From Tolypocladium sp. Sup5 PDA-1 (lineage: Eukaryota; Ascomycota; Sordariomycetes; Hypocreales; Ophiocordycipitaceae), in contig JPHH03000022.1 of assembly GCA_000750105.3 (NCBI GenBank), positions 1-64,000 on the forward strand: DNA of 64,000 nt, read 5' to 3'. Positions within the stretch are counted from its first letter, which is position 1. Every line of letters starts with the position of its first letter. Both the position numbers and the translations under genes were made by a program. Of the stretch, positions 31,922-41,880 are shown piece by piece. The notes beneath the pieces were generated by a model, which saw nothing but the letters and a program-made list of their open reading frames with translations, searched no databases and had not been told where the DNA came from.

Positions 31922-34900
31922 AATGTGACGACAGTCGTTTATCCCTCGATTTTTCCCTCGAGGGTCTCGCGAAACCCCGCCCGATGTCGGGCGGCCAGTT
32001 CGTATCACGAGGACGGGCGCGATACCCAATGCTCAGTCCCGGAAGAGGCATGCATATACATTCAGACACCTACACATGCGCCTGCGTGTCCAACTGCCCG
32101 GCGCCTGCAGTGGGCGAGGACACGCCGCGGCCAGTCACAGCACGACGAAGCCCAGCGGCTGCCACCCGCGGCCGTACCGGTTGAGACGGACAAGAGGGAC
32201 CCAGCTAACGGTCTCGCTCCTGGCACCGGCTGATGCATTCATGGTGTTGCATTACGAGCTGGCTTCGGGTTGGGCCGCTGACCCCCATTTGGCTTGGTTG
32301 AGAAGCGCGTATCGCGGTGGTTTTGGGGATAGGTACTGCGTTGATTGTATTGAGGCGGGCGCGCAGGAAGGAGGCACTGTCAGCCCACGCTGTACGAAGT
32401 AGGACTACGACTACTTGGAATAGCTTGGAAAGAGCATCTGCATAGGTACGCTGCACCTTAATACATGGCCTTGGAGGAGCCCTTGGCTACTACGGGTACA
32501 AGCTTTGCCACGTACGAGTACACATCAGGCGAGGCGTCAAGAGGCGAGGCTGCTGCAAGTAGAGCTGTGTCGTGCGTGACATGCATGGACCTTACCTAGG
32601 TACCTTAAGGTAGGCACCCAGGTAGCACAAGTACTGCTCTCGTCACGTGATCCATCGTCCACCGTCCACCGTCCGTCAATCCCCTTACCACGCCTCTGCC
32701 ATGTCTTCTACGGCCGTCCCTTTGCCTGACGAACGCAGCGCACCGGCTGCTGGCACCGCGGCCGACAGACACCACGGCAGCGCGTGCGCCACACACACCC
32801 AAACACCCTACCTTGCCTACCTACGACGTACTCGTACGAAGTACGAAGTACGCTGGCGGCTGTTGAAATTAGGTTGGGCGGCACAGCCGAGATGCGGAAC
32901 AAGGTATTTGTAATGATGGATCCTGGGAGCGGGCGCCTCGGCGGGGACAGGATCGACAACGGCGACGATGTGACCGGGGGGGGCGTGAAACCGTAACCGC
33001 TGAGATTGACCCACGCCATCCATCCATCCTCTGCGTAGTCCGTACTTCGTACGAATAGAGACACGACCAGGGTCCGTGTCTCTGCAGCGCGTGTCTGTCG
33101 TACCAGTAATCCGTACCGACCTGATGGGGCAGCTGTCGCGCCGGGTCGGGGTACCTGGGCCGACACCAGTACTCGTACTCGGCATGGACCGTGGGAAAGC
33201 GTTGAACCAAGGATACGGTGCTGTCCCAGTTGAATCTCGATTGGGGGCCACTGCTGCCAGTCGACGGCATCGGCCCCCTGTCCTTGGCAGCTTGTCTTAT
33301 TTCATCTACGTCGACCGTTGAGAGTCTGTCTACTAGTACCTGCGGGCTTGCCACGACGGGAGCGACTAGTCTTTTCTTTCTCCGCCGGGACGGCCGGGCC
33401 CTCTATCTCCCGTCTTCCTTACTAGCTAGGGTGCCCCGACCTACCTGTCTATATTATAGATATTTGGTTCGCAGCCGAGACACAAAGGAAGTACTCCGTA
33501 CCCTATATACATTCTACTCGTACGTCCCCGTGCGAGAGTAACGACTTGCTAGGGATACCCGCCGCATTCGTCTGCTACGTACTCCCACGAGGAGGTACTA
33601 TCTAGAGCGACGTCTTCCCATCTCCTGGAGGCCGGATCACGGTGCCATCTCCCCGCAGGGACCGACATCTTCCACCACTAAACAAGCAGCTGGTAGTCCG
33701 TAGTGGGCCGTGGCCCTCAAAGGGAGGCATAGACTATGGAGCAATAGCGCGCGCTATGCTACCGGTGTCAGCTACGGACTACCATCCCATCACCAGCAGA
33801 AGAAAGAAGTCGGAATGGAAGAAGCGCCGCTGCTGGCACCCCTCTCCCCTTGCGGACAAGCGTGCACCAATGAGTTGGTTGAGTCCCTGACCAGCTTGGT
33901 GGAACCTCGCCGTTGGGCCCGCCGCCCGCCTGGCCTTGTTGGAGCATTCTTGGCCCTCATCACTACCTAATCAGGGTCCTCGCCCGCTCTGTCCCCGTCC
34001 CCAGACGGCTGACGACCTAGGGGTGATTGTCCCTTGCACGGATGCGGCCGTTTGATGCATGCACAGAGACATGTGGAGCCCCCCCCCCCCCCCCGCGCCC
34101 GGGGGCCGTTGGGGACTGTCGTCTTGAGCCAGCCAGCGAACATCACCACAGGCACGGCTGGTACCCCGCAGGTAACTACGCACGTATCTGCACTTGGAGG
34201 AGTGAGTACACACGTACGAGCACGAGCGCTGGAACTTGGACCTCTTCGACCGGATGGGGGCCGAGATGCGACGGGCTGCCACTCAAGACGTATTCGTACC
34301 TGTTGCCAGCCCCAGGATCTGGGCCAACGGTGTGGCGCTGTCTGAGCCGTTATGAGTGACGGCGTCCCCAGACTGCCTTGACGCCGTTGCAGTAGTGCTG
34401 GCGCTGGCACCAGGACCGTTGCGGATGGCCGTGATTAGTGATAGCATGGTTGCAAACACGCACGGAAACGGAGCCGATGACTCGCAACGACATCTACTAC
34501 ATACCACCACGAGTACATTCGCATTCGTACGAGACCGGATGGATGTTGGATTCTGGGACACGCCCATCGAGCAGCCTCCCCGTCGAGGACAGCGGCGCGA
34601 CAGAATCGGCACGCCGTCGCCAGCAGAGAGCGCAGGGGTGACTTGGACCGCTTTGATTACTGGGACGGCCTGGGCCTGGCTTGTCAAACTTGCGATGCCC
34701 CCTGCCCACTTGCGCTCTCAGGCCGCAGGCGTTTGTGTACCAACTGCGAAGTACTCGTACAGCCGACCACGCATAGTACGGCAGGCGGGCGCGGCGGAAT
34801 GATAGACGGAGATCAACAAGAAAGGGGAGCCACGAACATCCGTGCTGTTGGAGGGACCGGCAGCAACAGCAGGCCTGCTCATTGAGGGCCTGGCGTCGAG

Positions 34901-37282
34901 GCGAGGCCCGGCCAGGCGAGGCCCGTCCGCCAAACCGACGAATTTCGGCGCGCCATACCACATCGCGCACCACAGATGCGACGCATCACACCCGCCGTGG
35001 CACATGCTCTGTCTGCCTGCCCAGGGACATCAGCCGTTGTGCAACGCCGCGCGCCGTGGCCACGATGGTCAACAAGCACGTACGCACGAATTGGGCGCCT
35101 CCTCCGCAGCCTGTCTCGGCCACGGCCACGGCAAGGGGCAGAATCCAGATCTGCGCCGCTGGCTGCATCCGCAGCACGTTGCACAGCAGCAGCAAACATT
35201 GACTCGTTAATCGACGATGCCGTCGCAACGTACGGCCAAACACCGAGAGCAGCACGACGCCGACGACGCCGACGACAACTACTACTAGTAGTAGCCGGTG
35301 CTCGTAGCCGCAGCTGGCCCTAATACAGCATGGCCTTGGAATCTTCCTCGTTCCGCATTCTCTCCGGGAGCCGACGGCGGGCGCCATCGTCGTCGGCTCC
35401 CGGAGAGAATGGTGTCGCAGCTCACAGCTCCGGATGCACGCCCTCGCCTCCCTCACCCCCCGGCCTGTCAACCAACGGCTGCATGCGCGGCGGCGGCGCC
35501 AATCCGGGAGGCCGGGAGGGAGGGGGTGCTGCCATTTGCTCATGGACATACGAGTACGTGCGAAGTACGGAGTACGGAGTACTACAAGTGATTACCGGCC
35601 TTGGCCGCAGCTACATGCGAGGACGCGTGCACGTACGAATACGTGCATGGCATGTACAACCAGTGGTCGAGGCACGGCCGACCACCTTGCTTGCAAGTCG
35701 AGCCAGCTTACTCCGTATGCCACACATACAATCAACGCAGCGAGGGCCGCCCAAGGAATAACTTAGTAGTCAACAAGCGGGAGGAAACCACCCCTCCGAT
35801 GCCTCTCGGCGGGCTACGGAGTCAAGGGGTACAGTGCGCTGCAACAGCCGAGTGACGGTGGCGGCTGTCGAACCTGATTTGCTCGAATACGATAAGAAAC
35901 GACTCCTCCGCATTAATATGCACGTGCAAGGGGGGGTGCTCTCTGCACACACGACGGCAGTTGCACGAGATGACGTTGAAAACATGCCCCTACAGGGCGT
36001 CGCCGGCGGCGTCATCATCAGGGCTCACGAGCCTCGGATCTACACTCACGTACGAAGTACGATGTACGATGCACATTGGCGCAGCCCAGTGCCAGCCCTT
36101 GAGTCACTCCTGTGCTGCGTCGACCGGACAAGGCAAGGTACTTCGTACGTACGCGTAACGAAAGGGCCGGACGTGTCTGTCTCCATGCCAATGTCCGGCT
36201 CTCGTCTGGACTCTGGGGTCAGCAGAGCCAAGCATGCAATGTCTGAGGTAGGGCAAGCGTGTCCGCACCTACGAAGTACGGATAGTCGTTCCGGCAATTC
36301 GGGAGCTGGTCGATCCCTCGCTTATCGTTCAATCTGGAAACATCGTCGACGTCAACCTCGTCCGCGCTCCAGAGACCAGAGTCTAGAGCCCTCAGCCCCA
36401 GCCTCGGTCCAGCCCAGCCCCTGGCCAACCCGAGCTCAGCACTGGGCGCGCACCTCAGGCGCAGGCGCAGGCGCAGGCTCAGGCCCGCGCTCATCAGGCC
36501 TCGCTCGACGTTAGGTTGTGCTTATCTCCAAGCTCATCACAGCCAAAACAAAAGGTTGGGGCCAGGCAGGCCGCAGTAGTCCGCACCAAGCACCAAGTAC
36601 TCTACTTCGTACATTATACGACTAGTCCGCATCGACTACGGATACTTCCATGCCATGCTGCCCGTCAAACCCTAAACTCTCTCGACAGCCCCGTGGGGCA
36701 AAGCTGGCCGTTCTTGGCACATCCGCATGCCATACGAATAGGTAGGTGAGGTACGGACTAGGTGTTTGTACCTTCACAAAGCACGCGGCCATGCACATTG
36801 TACCTAGTTTGGATCAGGGCGCGAAGGTCGAAGTATGTATAAAAGTATGTAGTCGCTGAAATAATAAAGTGGTGACATCATGGCTGGCCAGCCTTACTTG
36901 TTTGGTGTCTGCGCGTGCAAGTCTCGACTCCGGCAACAGCCGCGTCGGCCGTCGCTGGATCGTCGATGCTACGTACAATCGAAGCCCAGGACGCAGAGAT
37001 TGGAGGCGCAACCGCCAAAGTTAAAATCTCGACAAGACGGCGACCGGTTCGACCGTCGACGCTACTTACTGTTGCTGCTGCTGCTGCTGCTCCTCGACTC
37101 TGCTCCGGCCGCGAGCTCGACAGAGTCCGTTGGCCGCGGCCCGCCTCTGCGCTGCCCTCGAGGCCGGTCGTCTGAGCAACTGCCTCTACCACTACCCGTG
37201 GCGTCGCCAGCGCCATGGTAATGTCGACGTCGTCATCCCCAGCCACGAAGGAGAAGACGGTCCGGTGCCGCGCCGATGGCCT
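31922..37282. other. 5.3-kb gene-poor region downstream of flbD
   Basis: No gene I can support on either strand. Open frames here look like those expected in GC-rich non-coding DNA. Contents: GTACGAAGTAC-type motifs at 32834-32851 (two overlapping), 33042-33052, 36050-36060 and 36138-36148; GTACTCCGTAC variants near 33490 and 35565; CACGTG at about 32644; a 16-C run at 34079-34094; a perfect 21-bp inverted repeat at 35356-35411; and (GCAGGC)n-like DNA near 36455-36480. A non-coding transcript or a fast-evolving small gene cannot be excluded. Confidence 0.45.
35356..35411. repeat. Perfect inverted repeat, 21-bp arms, 14-base loop
   Basis: Left arm 35356-35376 and right arm 35391-35411 are exact reverse complements (arm begins CATTCTCTCCGGGAGCCG). 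The spacer is 14 bases. The arms are GC-rich, so as RNA or extruded DNA this would form a very stable hairpin. No terminator-like U run follows. Confidence 0.9.
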
Positions 37283-37400
37283 CTAGCCCGGTCGCGCTGT
37301 CTCCAGGCCTGACACGAGAGGTCCACGTTGGGCCTCGCCGATGGCAGACAGCAGAAGACCGTCTGCCGTGGCGGAAGTTGAGCCACAAGACGTGGACAAC

Positions 37401-37432
<32 letters not shown>

Positions 37433-38296
37433 CGACGACACTGGGGGTGCTTCCGACTTCAGGCGCTGCCTGTGCCCCAGCCTCTCGCTCATCTCGACAT
37501 CGGCACGAGGGTCCAGGACCCGCGGCCGGGAGTCTGTTCACGGCGGAGAGGTTCAAGTCAGCAACAAGGCCGCCGCCAGACGAGGAGGGGATGGAACTCA
37601 CGTATCGACCCGTAGTTGCTGCCAGCACGCCTCCCATGCCCATGACCATGCCCACCCCTATTCCCATCCCGGGTGCTCGCCTGGCCGTCCACCGCTGCAG
37701 CTTGCGGCCGCCTCCTGCTCACGAGACTTCCGGACCTTGCCATGACCACGTCTTGGAGGCCGTTGCGCGACGTCTTGTGGATAAGCACCTCGAGACGCTT
37801 GATCTCGGCTCGGAACTGCGCCTCCTGGGCTTTCCAGCTGGCCGCTAGACCCCTGGCCTCCTCCTCCTCGCCGTGAAGTCGCGCCTCAGCGTCGGCCAGC
37901 CTGATCTGGGAGGCCCCGTAGCCTTCGACGAGGTGCAGCACAAAGGAAGTTTACTCGGGCCCCAGCAGCCACCCTTGGCCTCGTCATTATGGTCACGCGG
38001 AGAGCCTCGGCCATCTGGTCGACCGAGGGGTTGTGCCACACGGCGTCACTGTCCTCGCCCGGCGCCACGTCCTCGCTGCCGTCGGCCCCTGTTCGTTGTT
38101 GCTGTTGTCCGCAAGCGCTCTGCCTCAGGCTCTGCCAGCTCGACAGCCGTGGCAGCGTCTTGGGGAGCGAGCCGTCTCGCCCGTCGTGGGTGCGTCGAGC
38201 CATCGAGGCGGCCGGCTCCGAGCAAGGCGACGACGGCCGTGCTGAAGGACGACGCCGCGGGACAGCCAACATCCTCAGCCAGTTCAAGTCGGCCAT
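37283..38296 (-). pseudogene. Coiled-coil protein gene of unknown function, apparently broken
   Basis: Minus strand. An opening part from the ATG at 38296 reads to about 37990 and ends with the ordered-looking DAVWHNPSVDQMAEALRVTIMT. A second part in another frame (about 37950-37602) reads SFVLHLVEGYG, a helical RLADAEARLHGEEEEARGL segment and WKAQEAQFRAEIKRLEVLI. It splices (GTGAGT at 37601, CAG before 37533) to a last exon 37533-37283 with MSERLGHRQRLKS and a 13-serine run. Between parts one and two there is a frame change plus an in-frame TAA at 37953-37951, and I find no intron that removes both. So it is either a frameshifted pseudogene, a sequence error, or an intron I cannot see. The family is not recognised with certainty. 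Confidence 0.45.
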
Positions 38297-38945
38297 GGTC
38301 GTGATTCCTGTCGTGCCGCTTCGTTGGCGTACCGAGGTGCTGCAGATCCAGGTTGCCTGGGCGCACGCTGTGCAGCGGTCGCCGTCGACCAAGCGAAGAG
38401 GTCGCCGAGGAAGAAGACGGCGATGATGACAAGGTCGAGGTGAACGAACTGAATTGGCGTGACGCAAGTGAGGCAAGGTGGGTGGATGAACGCAGCAAGA
38501 AGAGAGAGCCTGAGGCCCACGCTTCACTTCGCTTTATTCGTCGATGAACAGACTTGAAAGTGGCATGGCGACGGCTGTCAGCGCTGCCCCCTTGTTGCCA
38601 GACGACCGACCTAGAGTCGTGCCACAAATCCACAGAGCCCGACGACCGCAGCACAGCACAGCACAGCATAGAGAGACAGACAGAGAGACAGACAGACAGA
38701 CGCGCAGTAGCCAGGGCCTGTTACGGAGCCAATAATTAGTAATAATGCCATCACGTTTGCGGTGCAACGTAGTCGCAGTTCCCGTTCCTCGCCCCCGTTT
38801 GAGATGTGACGAGACACTGCCTCTCCTCCCGCTTCACGAAGCCAAACACGAATATGAAAATGCCTTTTCCCTGCTGGTTCAGCTCCGCCGCCTGCCTCGT
38901 CCGCCAGAGGGCAGTCGGGGAAGCTTGCCAGGCCGTGAAGGAAAC
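38297..38945. other. Intergenic region
   Basis: No gene supported. It contains CAGCACAGCACAGCA and (GACA)n-type repeats at about 38650-38702. Confidence 0.4.
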
Positions 38946-39737
38946 CTAAGAGGATGCCATCCTGCCCTTCATCCAGTCATCTTCGCTCAACTTGAGCGTT
39001 TCGACGCCGCGTAGATTAGAACCGGTGGTCGCTGGCACTACTTCGCCTCCCGAGATGGAAGAGAGCCTCTGGAATGAAGCTGTGCTCCGATATTCTTGTT
39101 CCTCGGCCGTTGGCAGACGTGGCCCAGGAACGCCGCTGCACAAATGTGGAAGCGTATGCTGCCTCCCGCTCAGCCCCTGAAGCGAATCCAAACGGACGGA
39201 TATCTCAGTTGCCATGCCGAACTCCGTATTCTCCACGTCGTACAAGCCCCCGTCGGCATACGATTGTAGCGATGCTGTGATGGGCGGCGCGTATGATTCC
39301 AGTGGCTTTGTTGATGCCACCTCCACTGGCGACGCTTTCTCGATCCGAGGAGGGGACGGACCGTCCGCCTCTGCACCGCGAGGCTGTTCGTCGTTATCCT
39401 TGACACCGCCGGCATCCGACACCCGGTCCGTCTCTGCTGCCGGCAAGGGAGCGTCATCCAAGGCGAGGTTCAGCTCGCAAAGATGAGCCCAGGCACGATA
39501 GTGGAAGAGAAAGGACGCAAACGGAGAGTCACTGGGACCGATGAGGGCCTGCAGCCGACACGTCTCCCGCTGCAGTGGCGAAGTAGAAGGAGCGCGACTC
39601 GATGCCGTCTCTTTTGAGGACAACCCCGGCCTGTCTATAGTGCCACCGACCACGGGGTTCGTAGAGAGCACGCGTGACGGTGCTGGTGGTCTGGAGCGCG
39701 GGTTGATGCCCCAGCTCGTGATACTCCTGCCGTTCAT
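38946..39737 (-). CDS. Hypothetical protein, 5' end uncertain
   Basis: Open minus-strand frame of 263 codons from the ATG at 39737; the same frame stays open for about 120 bases further upstream without an ATG, so an upstream exon is possible. I do not recognise a family. It is Ser/Pro-rich, with one ordered-looking segment (PFASFLFHYRAWAHLCELNLALDD), and ends LKLSEDDWMKGRMASS. Codon-position GC bias is weak, so it may not be a gene. There are CAG acceptor-like sites upstream near 40042 but no frame that joins convincingly. Confidence 0.35.
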   Translation of the reverse strand: MNGRSITSWGINPRSRPPAPSRVLSTNPVVGGTIDRPGLSSKETASSRAPSTSPLQRETCRLQALIGPSDSPFASFLFHYRAWAHLCELNLALDDAPLPAAETDRVSDAGGVKDNDEQPRGAEADGPSPPRIEKASPVEVASTKPLESYAPPITASLQSYADGGLYDVENTEFGMATEISVRLDSLQGLSGRQHTLPHLCSGVPGPRLPTAEEQEYRSTASFQRLSSISGGEVVPATTGSNLRGVETLKLSEDDWMKGRMASS

Positions 39738-40758
39738 CGAGGCCTTGAAGAAGAGGTAGCACGGCGGCTGTGGGCTCTGCTGGATGGTGGTACCGGATGC
39801 AGAACTGCGCCCCTGGTCACCGTGCGAGGCTTCGGCATCAGCCCGGCCACATCAAGGATGGAGAGGGGATGGGGTCGTAGAGCAGACGCATTCGGGTGAG
39901 GAAACACAGGGAGCTTGCGGGACTCTGGCTGAACTATGATGGAAACGTCGACGCCCCGGAGGCAAGGCACGGAGGCAAGGCATGGTGTAGTCGCGAGAGG
40001 GTGCTGAGCTGGGCACGTCGCTCCCGGGCCTGGGGGGTCTGTGGAGAAGAGAGGAGGGCTCTTGTCAACGTGGTGAAGCAGTCGTGCGGCAAGCGCGACA
40101 CCGCTCAGATCCCCAAGGCAAGGAAGGGCCTTTACCTAGGCTGTTGGGGCAGCGAGGCAAGATATTTGGCAGCAGGCAGGCGGCGCGTGAAGGGAGCTGC
40201 TGGCAATGGTTGTTGTGCGCGAGAACCCGGCGGCGGGGGGGAGGGCAGAGGTGGGATCAAGAGGAGAGAAAGGTTACCTGGGCTGAAAGAGGTGAGAGGA
40301 AGACCGAGCGATCACGCCTACCGTTGTTCTGGCAACCCACCTCACCGAGCAATGTATGGGCTGCGCCACAGACAGTACGGGCCTCGGCGCCATCAACTCA
40401 ACAGCCCGAGCCCAAACGTGAGGCAGCCGTGTAACTTGGGCAGCGAATGTTCCGTGATCCAAGTCAGTCGCGTTGACGGCCGCATATTCCACGCCATCCA
40501 CCATCATTCTTGTCCCTCGGCTGCTCGACGCATCGTCGCCGTATCTCGCCAGGCGCGCAGGCAGGTAAGGAGGAAAAGCGCAAAGGACGTATATTTCTCC
40601 CGTCTCGTGTGGTCCCCTTCCCGTGCTCCCTGTCCCGATATACTGCTCGCCGCGAGCAGGGCAGGGCTGTCCGGTCAGGACAGTGCTGCTGCAGACGACA
40701 GAACTAAGATACAATGTTACATGCGCCTCCACAACCACCGCTCCGCTCGCCGGCCCGT
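39738..40758. other. Region without a supported gene
   Basis: Long open frames exist on both strands but none reads like a protein family. The part nearest 39740-40080 on the minus strand may hold upstream exons of the hypothetical gene (TTCTCCACAG acceptor-like sequence near 40042). Confidence 0.35.
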
Positions 40759-41231
40759 CTAGCTCTGCCCCAGCACCTTCTTCGTATCCTCCTCCTTGCC
40801 CAGCAGCCCCAAGTTCCGTATTTGCCTGGCGCTGGGGGCGTCGTCTCGGGGAGTGGCCGTCTCGGCTCGCGCATACGCCGCCTGCATGGCCAACGCTCTC
40901 GCGTGCTGCGTGATGCCGTCTTGTTAGCTGCCTGTCGTTGGCTGACCCGAGTTGGCTCGTCAAGCGAGGGCAGACAAGAGACGGACCTCCTTCTTGTGGT
41001 GCAGGCATTCGTAGTAGTCCTCGAGCACGGGGGAGCACTTCTTCTTGCCTGAGTCGTCCTCGGCCGATGTGTTGACGACGTAGCAGGCCATGACCTCCTG
41101 CCAGAAAGGAAAGCAGCGGCCGACGCCTGTGGCGGTAGATGAAGCATTCGCGCGGTCAGCAGAGCACAAGTTGCGACCAGGTCCAGTTGGGGCCGCGGCC
41201 TACCACCGTGCATTCCGTATCCCGACGCCAT
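40759..41231 (-). CDS. NADH:ubiquinone oxidoreductase (complex I) NDUFS5-type subunit
   Basis: Minus-strand exons 41231-41204, 41126-40987 and 40905-40759 give 104 residues. It is an accessory complex I subunit on the intermembrane-space side, with disulfide-linked twin Cys motifs. Visible: MASGYGMHGGVGRCFPFWQ, then VMACYVVNTSAEDDSGKKKCSP and LEDYYECLHHKKE, with the Cys pattern of the CHCH-like fold, and RNLGLLGKEEDTKKVLGQS at the end. No presequence, as expected for this class. The second intron has a GTCCGT donor, the same sequence as the odd donor in elf1. It diverges from sec39. Confidence 0.9.
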
Positions 41232-41880
41232 GGTGAGCCGATGCGCTGCGAGTCGAGTCGAGCCGAGTTGAGTGAGGGCCTCGAAAGCGAGGTGCTGTTG
41301 GTGCTGCTGCTGGGAGGCGTGAGCTGCTGGCGCTGGAGTGTCGTCACGAAGAGCGTGCTTCGAGGTCAATTCGACATGTCGGGAGACTGCATCCCTGGGT
41401 GGAGTTTGTCAAAGGCAGCCTCCTAGCAGGAGGAACATGCCTCTCCACGAAAAGGCAGCACAGGGCGAGGTACCTCCTGATGCGCGACTACGTCCACCGA
41501 CCCGTGTTTGAGCCAATTAAACGCAGCATAAAGCAATACCGCGATTAGTGCAACATCCTCACTATCCGCTACCCTCTCTTACACGCATACGAATACCCCA
41601 GACAGCAAGGCATGGCAAGGCGCCAAGTCGGCAAGGTACCTACGGGGTACTGAGACACCTTGCTCGCCTGTGCTGCTGCCAGGTAATGCAAGGTACGGCA
41701 ACTTCATAAACAGGCAAGCTACCTTATATATACATACCTCAGCGTCTCATGACAAGTTGACATCCAACCACAACCACTGCACGCACCTCACCTAGGTTGC
41801 CATTGCACCTTGGCACCTCTGCGACATCCCCCAAAGCTCCTTTATTGCCTCCCCCACGCGTCGGGCGTGTCGCAGCAGCA
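41232..41880. promoter_or_regulatory. Divergent promoter region, NDUFS5/sec39
   Basis: No gene supported. It contains a TATATATA stretch (about 41724-41732) and a CACCTAGGTTGCC motif (about 41788-41800) before sec39. Confidence 0.5.

Noticed and set aside
31590..32069. Minus-strand frames with poly-Ala and poly-Cys opposite flbD
   Set aside because: Produced by the CAG/CAA repeat read on the other strand.
35834..36514. 226-codon plus-strand frame downstream of flbD
   Set aside because: Part of it (AVEPDLLEYDKKRLLRI) looks protein-like, but it runs through GTACGAAGTAC motifs, has no good context and no recognisable domain.
39896..40762. 288-codon plus-strand open frame
   Set aside because: Arg/Gly-rich composition typical of GC-rich non-coding DNA, no domain-like segment and no intron support.
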